A stretch of DNA of 64,000 nucleotides, from assembly GCA_033002965.1 (NCBI GenBank), contig JAURVB010009656.1, forward strand, positions 1-64,000. Reading direction: 5' to 3'. Both the position numbers and the translations under genes were made by a program. The notes under the pieces are model-generated. The model did not search any database. It was given only the letters and a program-made list of their open reading frames with translations, and had not been told where the DNA came from. How positions within the stretch are numbered: the first letter of the stretch is position 1; every line of letters starts with the position of its first letter. Source of the DNA: Piper betle (taxonomy: Eukaryota > Streptophyta > Magnoliopsida > Piperales > Piperaceae). Below are positions 36,421-48,521 of this stretch, piece after piece.

Positions 36421-39186
36421 GTGGTTACGTATTATAGAGTGGGGAAGAGAGGAGGCGACGCCGTTGTTGTCGACGACGAAGAAGAAGTGGGGGAAGCGAT
36501 GGTGTCGAGGGGTGCAAGTTTGGCAAGCTTGGAAGGTCTGCCATCGCTTACCTACTACTCCCTCTTCGTGCAAGGTGCATGCTTTTTTTAAAAAATTTGA
36601 TCCAAACTAAGGATTCCGTTTAGGTAGCAGGGAAAAAATAAAAAAAATGAAATTTATAGATAATAATAATTTCATATAAAAATATTAATCTTTTATTAAA
36701 AAATTATAAAATTTTAGATTAATTTGTGATAAGATACAAGTAAAACTTCACATCAAATGATCTCGCTTAAAATTCTATTCCTATCAACTAATCAAGTAAC
36801 CGCACAATGCGTGCAGGATTTGATAAATTTGCAAGCAATAAGTAAAAAATTTAAAATAAATGACAGATAATATAGCACATCATTTAATAAATTTGTAAAT
36901 AATAAATAAAAAATCTAAACAAATTGACTTACAAAACTCAAAAAAAACTAAATAACTAAGTATAAAGGAGAAGCTTAAATAAAACCCCAAATGATCAATA
37001 ACTATAACACATATGGGGCAAGTGTTGCACGTACAACATTATAAAAAGCATTAGTACTGGAAACATAAATCCACATATACATACCTAAAAACAACCATAT
37101 ATAATGAAAACAACCACTTTATAATGATATTGCTAGATGTTTCTTGCCAAAATATAAAATTTTAAGCAGATGTTATAATAGCCCACATTTTACAAAGTCA
37201 TCTTGCTATTTCCCATATAATTTTTTTCAAGTAGAGACTATCCACCAAAGAAGTGTATGGTTAACTTCACGGGGAAACAGCGTTGGAATTTCTGTCCGAA
37301 TCGAAGGCAATATATAACAACATAAAGGGAGAACATATACAAAATAGAGGAAAAATTAATATACTCTATGTTATACATAATAGAATAAAGAATGACATAC
37401 CCACTTTCTTATATCAATAGATAAGAACCACATCCGATGAAACTTTCTAATTTGGAATGTCCTGGTCTAAAAAACAATTTAAACCAAATAATATGGGAAA
37501 AAAGTTCAAAAGAATAAGAATGAGAAGGGATTTGTGAGTATTAAAGTAAGAAGTTACCTTCATACTAGGCATTTTAAAAAAGTTAAAATAAAGAATTTAG
37601 TACATTCATTTTTAAGAACATGTTGTTTTGTTTAAAAAATAATTCGAGGTTCAAAAATTAAAAATACTGTACTTTAAAAAAAAGGGCTCTTCAATCATTT
37701 TCAAATTTAAATACTATAAACAGATGAAAAAGTTTTGATTAAGATTTTAAAAAACATTTGTAAAAAGAAAGACTTAAAGTTTTAAATCTACACATATTTT
37801 CGAATTATACACTAACTTCCACAACATATATTAGTTTTGGAAAAAAATCATATATTGATTGAATTGGGATTCAATAGATATATTTTATAAAATCATGCAA
37901 TCTATTACATTTTGAACAATAATCACGCCAATTTTGCCGGATTGAATCATGCATGTAAACCTTCCTGTAAGTTCTTTCGTTCTATTTTTTTCACTAATGG
38001 AAATGTTTTTATGGACAAAATAACATAATAGAACCATGAAAACCTTTATTAATTTCAAGGTTTAATACTCGAGCATTGAATAATGCCTTCGTAACAATAA
38101 TGATTTTTTTGAAAAAACAATTATAATTTGAAACCATGTCGACGCTATTGGTTATAACCTGAAAGATTAAAATACATTTAAAATAAGAACAAAAATATGC
38201 ATAATGTTTTGCCAGTTTTTTTATCATAGACTTAAAACCCATGCACAATGCAGTACAATAAACAGATGACTAAACATGCACAGGGATGACACTGCTGTTC
38301 GTTATTGAAAACGAAAAACAATATTAAAAGAAGGACAAGAATAAGGGAAGAAAGGGAAAATAAAGAAGCAGAAAAGATTACCTTGATCAATATTTTTGGG
38401 AATAATCTAATGAAGTAATTCAATGCATTGGATCTTGCAAGATTTGAAAATCAAGAATGGAGTCAAAGATAAAACATACCGTTATACTCATCTAGCATTG
38501 CCATTGCCATGCTTGGGCAATGCAACATACTCCCTGAGAAAAGCAAGAAATAGAAGTGAATATAATTTTCAAGCTACTGAGTGCATACCTATTTGCTAAA
38601 TAAAAAAAATGGTCATTCAGAATTCCTCCACCTCCACCTCCGCCTGAATTTCGTTATTCCTCTGTCTAAGGCTGGCCAGCGGTTGTCAACCCCATCGTCG
38701 GTAGCATCTCGGCACCATCACTCATTAACCCAAAGCTACAATGGCTCCTCAAAACCATCTTCTCTAAGGCAATCCCCAGAACACCATCACCACCTAGCCT
38801 GTGCAGACGGACTTGGTCCTCGATTGTCCAAGACGACAACATCGTCCCTGCCACCAACGTTTGTCGACATTGTAAAAGAATGCACACAACTGGGTGGGTG
38901 AAAACCTCTTAGGTCTATGGCGAGTGGCGGCAGGGCAGCTCAATGATTTGTACGTAGTGTACCACAACCTTCTGAAGCAGGCGGCAGCCATCAACAAATC
39001 TTCAAGAGCTTGTTCAAGGGGCTAGCCAAGAGGGTGGTCTAACAGACCAACACCACCTCCATCATCACCACCACTATCATCCAGTGTAAGTCCGGCAACC
39101 CAAGCAGCACAGCGGGTAGGCAAAGAGCGATACTTGGATGCTCTTCCTGGTCACCAATACGGTTGTCAAGTAGGTGGTGGCAGGCA
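36421..39186. other. Intergenic, AT-rich, no gene recognised
   Basis: Mostly AT-rich DNA. A GC-richer patch at 38630-39070 has short frames on both strands that I could not assign; it may be a fragment of a gene or transposon. Confidence 0.5.
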
Positions 39187-40980
39187 TGTAACACCCCGAT
39201 TCTGATTCCCCAAAGAATCGAATCAGAACTATTACGAGTATGAGTTATGTCTAAATCAATGAATCTACAAGACTCGAACACAAAAAATGAATCAAAACAA
39301 CCTTCTTAGCGTCTCTACAAAATATTATTAAATAAGCATAAAAATACATCAAGTATAAATAAAAGTAGGAAAGAAAATAGCGGTGCATTTAACAAAGTGT
39401 GTGCAAACGTCTATCTTTCTTTTCACCAAAGCCAACCCAAAACAGAAGCATAAAACCTACATATATAATAAAAAAACGTAAGTAAAAAGTGTTTATAGTC
39501 TGAAAAATAACTAGTACAAACTAACAAATAGAATATGATTTCTACGAGGAAGGAAAACAATATATATATTCTCCATGTAAACTCTCAAAGGGTATCTACT
39601 GAGGAACCATCAAGCTACAAACTCAATAGTATCCCTAACTAAACTGATGTTATGTCACTCTCTTCAAATGCCTCTCATAGCAATAACTGGTCCCACTCTT
39701 AGGAAAAAACACATAACCTAAGCCTTTTTCATACCTCCATATAAAGCTTGACCAAGAACATAATAGCCGAACACTCGCATGCAATTGCCTTCAATACCCT
39801 TTAATATTACAAGTTTAGATATGCGTTGTACACAACAATACTCGTCTACTCTATGCCTCTTCGAGTGTGAGGAGGCTCAAGACGTAAAAATGTCAGGATC
39901 TTTCGGGAATGGAATACCCCTTTCATTAATCCAGAGCCCGCTACGACCTATATATGCGCCCACTCAAGGTATACGTAAGGTCAAATTCACTGACTTTCAT
40001 CTCACTTAAAACTCGATAAAAATTATATATATAGGGATGAGATAGGAATCATATAAGTCGGCCCAAAAGTTTAAAAACCCCACAAGGGATCTCATTATCG
40101 AAGGTTATTAATCTTGGAAGTAAAAATAAATCTAGATGGCTTGCATTAAGTGAGATCAGATAAAATTGCCACTTAACAAGTCCTATGAGCTAAAAATCAA
40201 ATCCATGATAAACTATAGCGAAAAAAATAAGAAGAGTCCTAACAAACTTGTGGTCCAAGCTCCAAGTGTAGCGTCACTTCTACGACAAGCTCGAACTTTG
40301 AAACCTATATTAAAACCCACTATTAAGTAAAAGACTGATAACTCTATATGATGCATGATCGTGGTGTGTGCTCACATCATCAATAACATCATAATAAAAG
40401 ACAATACTAAAGAACCTACAACTAAACACCTTACACGTAAACGAGGCACATGCAAGTAATAAACAAACAAATAAATAAAAAAAATCAAACAAATAAAAGA
40501 ACAATACTTAAGTAATACGGAAAAGTGTGAGTCTCCAGCGGTGATTGTCGCCACGACGGAGATCGAGGCTGGTCTTAAAAGGAAAATCTCGGCAAGGGGA
40601 AGTTATATAGGTGGTCGGCCTCGCTGGAGGAGGCTCGCCAGTAATGAAAAATGGCCCAAAAGGTGATGGCGGTAGTAAAAAACAATGATCAAAACGCCAT
40701 TGGGGGTAGGGACTACAGCGGCACTGGAGCCGGTGGAGGGTCTTGATCGACAGTCAGCTGCGAAGCGGTCACAATGGTGCCTGTCTGGTAGCCAGAGGGT
40801 GGCCATAGTCTCCCCAGCAGCGAGCCGAATAGGTGGCAGCGCTGAGGGTAGAAAATATTATGAAAATACGGGAGGAAATCTCATGAAAAATCTAGTTGGC
40901 CAATGCTAGGGTTGACGTAGACCATCCACATGTTGCCACGTGGCATGATTTGAATGCTTGACAACTCGTAGGCCTAATAG
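39187..40980 (+). mobile_element. Possible solo or truncated Gypsy-type LTR
   Basis: TGTAACACCCCGATTCTGAT at 39187 is the standard opening of many plant Gypsy LTRs. The following 1.8 kb has no coding frame, and a GC-rich portion near 40530-40860 resembles an LTR leader region. I could not find the right end, a primer-binding site or a target duplication, so the extent is a guess. Confidence 0.35.
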
Positions 40981-43225
40981 GATCTACCTAAGATATATAT
41001 AATATATATACGGACGGAAAGCTCAGATTGAGATCGATAAAAGTCAAAATTGACTTAAGGACTAAAAATGACTAAATCTAATTGGGTCTCGAAACCCTGA
41101 ACTCAATCGAATGAATAACTGAGAATCAAATCAAACCGGCTCAATGGGGAAATTAGGTAGTCCGAAATCCCTGAGATTCATATAAATAAAATACTTTAAA
41201 AAACCCAAATGGATATTAAATATTCTAACGGCGTAGATTTAGTCTTAAATCCTTGGGCTAACACAAGAAAAAAAATTATATATCTTGTGTATATTAATAA
41301 CTCTTGTTCTGATATAGCATAATTGAAGTTATCATCTGGATATTGGATATAATTAGCCTCAATAATTATATTCATAATTATGATTTGAAAACTGATATGA
41401 CTCGAACCGACTTGAGAGTGGCCCGAGCGGCACAAAACAACTAACTGTACACTACACCTTTCTTTGCTGGCACCCGTTGGTATATATGCGCCTCGAAAAT
41501 AGGACATTGAAGCGCCAACGAGATGACGAAGAATTGGATTTTTCAGGTAAGATGGTGGTGGATCGATTAATCACCATTGCATTGCTAGGTAGAAAACAGA
41601 GAAGGGGAGCCATGGCTCGACATGCTCGTTTATGCTGCCGTCCAGGGAGACATGGATAGGGAACGGACCATTGATCTCGGTGGAGAAAGGTTGTCATCGG
41701 TTAAAGGAGAGATCGTGCGCTGGCTAAAGGTGATGGCGGCGTGCTTGCAGCAGCGGCAAAGGGCCACTGTAGCAGCAAGGAGGGACAACGAGAGGAAGGA
41801 GCCACCGATCGAAAGATTAGTTATAAAAACCAGAAGCCATTCTCCTCTTGATGATGTGGCCAAGTTGTGAGACAACAACAAATTTAGAGGTAACAAGGGT
41901 CAATTCAGCCAAGTCATTAAAAAGTTAACCGTGTTTAAACTTCTTAGGGTCTAAGTGATCCTTTTAAAAAAGACGGGGTGTAAGTGATGGTTTTGGTTAA
42001 ATTAGGACGTGTAGGTGATTTTTACTATATAAATAATTCTCCCAATTGGAAATAATATCACCTTTTTTTGTAAGTTTTTCAAATATTAATTTCTTTGACA
42101 TGTCAAAAAGATCTATAATTAGATGAGAGGTTGAGACTTGGGAGTTAGGGTAGGGATGTAAATGGTTTGACCATAATAAAGTCATTAACTAAGTTTATAA
42201 GTTCTACCACAACTAAATTTTCACCATTTATAGTCAATTAATGTGTTAAAATATGGTTAAATTGGTTAAACATTATGTTAGCTAAAATACTTTCTTATTC
42301 ATAATATATAAAATGTTCCAACCATCCAAACTATATTAATCATGAATTAGAAATTATCAAATTAGTAAATAAATAATCTAAATTAAGTTAATTCATCAAA
42401 TTGATACAATTAAAATTAAAAGTTTCAAGATGAATGTTGAGGTAGAAAAGAGCTATATATATATTAATTAAATAATATTTTGTTAAATTGATGAATTGTT
42501 ATAGGAGAGCTTTTTGCTATAATTATTTATATTTAAAATTGGTTTAGTTAAATTGATTGAGTTATCAATCATTTTTCTTATAAGGTGAACAAATTCTTCA
42601 CCATTTTTGTTCCATTTAATTTATAATAGTTGACAAATCTGATGATCATTTACTACCCTACTTGGGGGCGGGTTCAAATCTAAAGGAGGTTAACAAGTTT
42701 TTGAACTGCATTATCGGGCTGATTAACTCGGTATACATAAAAAATCACATAAACCGTCCGTGATATGAATGTGTTCATTTATTTATTTATTTATTCTAAA
42801 ACATAGGTAGATTTATATATTAAGCTTCCACACAGAACTTACCCTTGACATGGATTTATTCCATGCACCCAAGACCAACCGATCGATATTATATAAACTC
42901 AGGATAAGAAAACTCGTATTCTCAAAGCTTGAACTTGTCCAGACAATTTTCGTCAAGAGCTCTCGAAAAAAAGTGATCCCAAACTTCTGCGAATTTTCTT
43001 TCTCTATATTGGGGTCGATTTGTTCTCTCTATATCTTGAAAATTACCTTCTCACTTGAACATTATATAACTGTAATTTCTCCATTACATATACACAACAT
43101 ATAGAATTTACAAAATTTTCCTAATTTTTAAATATTTTCAGAAGGTACAAATACAGAAAAATAAGAGTTATGGCAACGATGTACCCACACCAATCTATAT
43201 ATTATAAAACTTCTCATATGTCCGG
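40981..43225. other. Intergenic, no gene recognised
   Basis: Includes overlapping short frames at 41450-41900 on both strands with low-complexity composition and no family match, then AT-rich DNA up to the dioxygenase pseudogene. Confidence 0.5.
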
Positions 43226-44522
43226 CTAATATTGATCAAGAGGTTTGGAGAAGAAGTGTGCCATTGTCACCTCTCTATATCTGGGTGGATTGTCCTCGGA
43301 TAGAAGTTCTTTCATAGGTCCGAACAGCTGCTGCCCAGAACGATGTGGTTTAACGAAGCACGCCACTGATATCCTTGGCCCTATACTGCTTGCAACCATC
43401 CTGTGTTTAACACTCTTGAACAGGCCATTCGACACCAGCTGCACCACAATTAACATATTCAAATTAGCAGACCAATTTATGAACAAAAGAAAGCTTATCT
43501 CCAAGAACCGGAAAATTTAATGGTACCTGGAGGAGGTCGCCTATGTTAACAACAAGAGCTCCATGATTTGGAGTGACAGCTACCCAGTGACCCGATGAAG
43601 GACTCGGAGACCCCCAGTATGGTCTTGGAGAAGGATCGTTAGAAATGAAGGGTCGGTGTGCTTGCTAGTTCCAAGGGTCAGTTGAGGCTGGGGGCATGGC
43701 GGGTAGAAATGAGTAGCCACGGCCAGGCTCTTGAAGGCCTTTGTATCTTTGAGATGATGGCGAGGAAGCCCCAAAGCTTCGGACAGTAATTCCGTAAGAA
43801 CATCTCCAAGTCGTTTTATGTGATTGGTATATTCTATTACAACATCTCTACAACAGATAGAACATTCACTTCAATTATATTATGGTTATATATTCTTCAT
43901 CCTATAGTTGCAGCTCAACTTCCCCGATTGCCTAATAGTCCTACAGAAAAGCTAGTCAAGTGAAGAAAATTGAAAGGACGTTAAAACATGAGCATCACCT
44001 GCAAACTTGAGGCAATTCTTGGGGATTAAACGGCCCAATATCAAAAGAAGCAGTGAGCGTGTCTCTCCAGTTGGCAGCAGGCGATTGGAAAAGATAATAA
44101 TTTGTGGAGAATTTCACCTTTCGAGTGAGATCGCGGGAGTAGAATTGCATTTTGACCTCGTTCGGTTGCTCATTAAACCGTCGGATCCCTTCAATCATCT
44201 CATCTAACACATCAAGTGGAATTCCATGATTAACAATCTGAAAGACCACTTTGATGAAGCATCCAGCACCTGTGCGACAACCACCTCCTTCCTCTTGCTG
44301 TCATGGGTTTCCTTCAGATCAATCACCGGTACCTGGAGATGGGAGCTGGTAGCAATATCGGAGAGGTTTGGTCGATCATGAGGGGCATGGATGAAGATCC
44401 TTGGGATCTTATCCAAGCCTCCATCTACCACTCCTTTTACGCCGGCTTTAGTACTATCAAACTCTTGTAACTCCTCTCGATCGTAACATTCTTCAGATTG
44501 TTGAGCATCAATAGCATCTGCA
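43226..44522 (-). pseudogene. 2-oxoglutarate/Fe(II) dioxygenase pseudogene (cluster copy 1)
   Basis: Close relative of the intact copy at 45319-46692, of the ACC-oxidase-homolog/deacetoxyvindoline-4-hydroxylase-like DOXC group. Exons: up to 44522-43999, 43847-43527 and 43438-43226, with GT-AG introns at the same positions as the intact copy. Homology starts with ADAIDAQQSEE but there is no in-frame ATG between it and the upstream stop; nearby ATGs are in another frame. A 4-bp deletion near 44246 shifts frame inside the conserved IVNHG motif. A 1-bp deletion near 43590 shifts frame again and gives a stop at 43580. The HTDPSF iron motif, the HRMVAS distal histidine and the GPRIS motif remain readable. 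Three independent lesions make it non-functional. Confidence 0.88.
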
Positions 44523-45318
44523 CTTGCATATTGAGCCGGGCAACCAGAAAATAGGAGGAATAATATGATCCCTAGCTACAAATGTTAGGCCATACTGCTG
44601 TTTTTCGCTACTGCGATCCTCAACCTAGTGTAAGGTCGTATCTGTGTGCGTTTTTTACTGCACGAGACTTTCCATGAGTAAATGTAGCACATCCATGTCC
44701 CTCCACCACTTGTGTGGCTTCATCTGGTTCATTAATCTACAAAGAACCGGCCTCGAAACTTGACCTTTTCTCTTTGTTTTAGGGAAAAAAACTTAGTCCT
44801 TCATCTTTCTCAACTTAATTGATTTGACTTATACTCACCAAGTCTGTTGAATCTCGAGATAGTTACTCCAAGGGCCAAAAGCCTCTGAAACCAATTCAAA
44901 ACATTGTTCCTATCATTTCTCTAGACCATTCCGTCATTGTGTTCTGCTTTAGCTAATCACAACGATGAAGATTAATGGACATCAGTAATCCCATGTAACC
45001 CTTGCGACGTTGGAGGGTTTTGGGAGACGGTGTTTAAGGAGGGACAAAAAACAAGGTAATTCTGTCAAAGCCGGAATCGACAAGTCCCTTGAAAGGTCCA
45101 TGCAACTTTGGTATGGAGAATATCAATATAGCAACCATTTTTTAGCGGTAAAGAAACTCTGCATATGATTGGCTCAGACGGGTTCGGAATATAACCTGCA
45201 AAGAGAGCAGAGTTCATCTTTACTTGAGTGAACTCCAGATAATAAAGTTTCTTTTTTCCCTTTCTTTCAGATAATAAACATGGGGTTAAGGTCGTGCCAA
45301 ACACAAATATTCAGGTAC
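44523..45318. other. Intergenic, between dioxygenase copies 1 and 2
   Basis: Contains the former promoter of copy 1 and the 3' flank of copy 2. No other gene is seen. Confidence 0.5.
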
Positions 45319-46692
45319 TCAAAGCTTATACTTATCCAGACTGCATTCGTCGAGGGCTCTTGAAGAAAAGTGTGCCACAAATTCGCCCATCGTGACATCT
45401 TGATACCTTGGTGGATTATCGTCGGATAACAGTTCCTTCAAAGGTCCATACAACTGTTGTTCTGTTCGATGGGGTTGAATGAACATCGCGACTGATACCC
45501 TTGGTCGAACCTTAGTTGCCAAAACTCTGTGGTTAACACTCTTATACTTTCCATTCGTAACAAGCTACGAAAAATAAATAAATAAATTTGTTATCCCAAA
45601 TGACTTTCGAAACGGTCATAGAAATATGTTTTCAATGATCTAGAGAATCAAATGGCACCTGGAGGAGGTCTCCAATGTTGACAATCAGAGCTCCCGGGAT
45701 AGGATTGACGTCCACCCAATGGTCTTGATGAAGGACTTGGAGGCCACCAATTTGGTCTTGGAGAAGGATGGTGAGGAAAGAAGGGTCGGTGTGCTTGCCA
45801 GTACCAAGGGTCAGATGAGGCTGGGGGCACGGGGGATAGTAGTGGCCGACCATTGCAAGGCTTTCAAAACCTTTCGTCTCTTTGAGACGATGCAGGGGCA
45901 GGCCTAGTGCTTCAGACAACAATTCGGATAGTGTTTCCCCAAGTTCTTTTATGCGGTACTTGTAATCCATCATAATATCCCTACAACAGTAGATTAATCA
46001 ACACGATTCAAATTAACAAAGTCAGGTTATGAATGATGCTGTTTACATATTGGTATTTACGCCCTCTTTTGTGTGTATCTCTAGCTAGCTTATAAATCTC
46101 CCATCAAAGAAAAGCTTGCAATTCAAGTTTAGCGAGATACGATAATCTCTAAATTTAGTTTTTACCTGCAGACTTGGGGCAGTTCTTGTGGATCAAACTG
46201 CTCCAGATCAAAATAAGCAGTGAGCGTGTCTCTCCAATTTGCAGCAATCGACTTGAAAAGATCATAATTCGTCTGCAAGTGCACCTTGCGATTGATGTCA
46301 CGGGTGTAGAATTCCATTTTGGCCTCTTTGGGTTGCTCATTAAACTGCCCAATTCCCTCAATCATCTCAGCTAACACCTCTTCAGGAATTCCATGATTAA
46401 CAATCTGTAAGAAACCCCATCTCGAGGACGCATCAAGCACCTGAGCAACAACCTCCTCCCGCCTCCTGTCTTCATGGATTCCCTTTAAATCAATCACCGG
46501 TATTTGTAGATGGAAGCTAACTGCAGTACCAGATGGGTTTGGTCGATCACTGGGTGGATGGATGAAGATTCTTGCGATCTTCTCCAAACCTGCATCTACT
46601 AACCCTTTGACGCCGGCTTTAGTACTATCAAACTCTTGAAGCTCCTTTGCTCGATCATAAAGTACTTCAGATTGAGCATCATCGAGATCCAT
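45319..46692 (-). CDS. 2-oxoglutarate/Fe(II)-dependent dioxygenase, DOXC class (cluster copy 2)
   Basis: Cytosolic non-haem iron oxygenase that couples 2-oxoglutarate decarboxylation to oxidation of a small molecule. It resembles 1-aminocyclopropane-1-carboxylate oxidase homologs and deacetoxyvindoline 4-hydroxylase. Exons 46692-46166, 45980-45659 and 45564-45319 (GT-AG, phases 2 and 0) give 364 residues, normal for the family. The N-terminal [15 protein letters not shown] segment is typical, followed by the DIOX_N domain with QIVNHGIP. The 2OG-FeII domain carries YYPPCP (223-228), His239 and Asp241 (HTDPSF), His295 and the 2-oxoglutarate-binding Arg305/Ser307 (RPRVS). No lesions are seen. 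The start is the first ATG (MDLDDAQSE), matching family N-termini. The exact substrate cannot be told; tandem relatives suggest specialised metabolism. Confidence 0.92.
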
Positions 46693-48475
46693 AGATGGAT
46701 GTATTTGCTTCGCTGCTAACGTTTGTTTTTAGCAATTGAATGTTTGCAATGGCTTATTTCAAGCCTTGCAAAATATAGAAAGATAAATATCGTGCGGTTG
46801 CAAGTCAACGGAACATAGTGATTAGACTATCTTTGTCAGTCATGATTATGATACGTCCAGTATTTTTCACAAGGCCTATTAAAAACCGTCCACAGTGGCG
46901 AGGGAGTGGAGTATTTTTACGGGTCGGTGAAACTGATAATCTCAGTTGCAACCGTGAACATAGGTTGTAAATATATATTAACTAGTTAATAAAATTAATT
47001 TTTAAGCATATTTACACAGTTTTTATGCGACCCAAAAAATATTATAAAATCCGTTAATTAGATTATGCACATCCAACCCATATAAATTTAATTCAAATAT
47101 TTGTGGCTCATATAAATCTAATTCAAATATTGCGTGGCGCTAAAAAATAATGAATAGAATAGATTCACGTCAGATTTATAACCTAAATATCACTAATAAT
47201 GTAATCTCATTCACATTAGATTAACAGTGAAATACTATTCATATTATGAATCTACCATAATAATATAAATTAAATTTACGATTTCACTAACCTCCCTTAA
47301 AACCTTTCAATAATTTAGCCAACTCATTACCTAGCTAATCCACTGCTTAGTCGGTCACTTTCGCCTACCCTCTTTTATGTCTCGAGAAACTTGTAACCTT
47401 TAAGAAAGGTTCAATATCCTTCTTTAAGAGGCGTAATACCTTTTAAGAGGGTTATGACCCTCACTGAATAACTCTAATCATTTATCAAAAGACACAACCG
47501 CTGATAAGTTGTGTCCTTCAATAAAAAGACTGATGTTAAAATTATTGGAATGCAGCCTATGAAAAGTGCCCATTAAGTCTTAATTTCCAATATGACCTAT
47601 ACAATTAGCCTCAATCAACAAACTCTAACAAACAAATTTGAATTTTAAGGTTCTGTTTTGTTGGCATGAAAATATATAAATAACATGAAAATAATAAATG
47701 ATCAATTTTACTAAAAATATTATATATGCAATATATTTTAAAGAAGTAATCATGATTATTTTATACCCTTGCATATAGAATATAACTAGATCACTATAAA
47801 TTTAGACACAAAATCATTTACTTAATCTCACTTTATCTATAAAATATATTTAATATATCTACTTTTAATAAGGTCTATTATTTAAAATTTTCATGCCATT
47901 TACACTATTTTTATGCCAATCATATGAAACTTAAATGTATAATATAAAATAATTCCTAATGCACAAAATTACACTAGTTCATAGATTGACTAGAGCTAAA
48001 TGTTGTTTAAAATGTAATGTCATAGCCTAATTAGTATAAAATGATGGGTCTAATCATTTTTTAAAATGACTAACAAAGTAAAAAATTATAAACATCATCC
48101 CTACTAATATATTAGATCTATTGCCTTAGTATGTATTAGATGTGAGACTAATTTAGAGATATCACAATTTATTCACCTTAAAAAATTTTGTCTTTGAAGT
48201 TCTTACCATTGGCCTTTGGCTAGTAGCTTAACCTTCTCCTAGTCTAACCCAGTTACTATTTAATACGGTCCTCGATCTACTTTGATATCATTTATAATAA
48301 CACGATCCAGATTGATTTTGATACCACATATAATAACTTCATCCAATTAGTTAATTCAAATTGATGAGATCAATGATTTTTTAAAAAATAGTTAATCAAA
48401 TTGAAGGTTATAAGCGTCATTACCACTAATATATTAAATCTTATCCTTATAAATATTAAATATAAGACTAATTTA

Positions 48476-48482
<7 letters not shown>
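46693..48482. other. Intergenic, AT-rich, with a direct repeat
   Basis: The promoter of dioxygenase copy 2 lies at the left. From about 48010 an AT-rich segment ending ATATATTAGATC (about 48120) is repeated in diverged form at 48370-48440. Similar sequence recurs near 60050-60180 and 60330-60430, so this is an interspersed repeat. No gene is recognised. Confidence 0.5.

Positions 48483-48518
<36 letters not shown>

Positions 48519-48521
<3 letters not shown>

Noticed and set aside
38581..39281. Short frames on both strands in a GC-richer patch
   Set aside because: Could be a gene or transposon fragment but I recognise no family in any frame.
41452..41896. Overlapping frames of 60-90 codons on both strands
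   Set aside because: No family match, no splice partners, low complexity.
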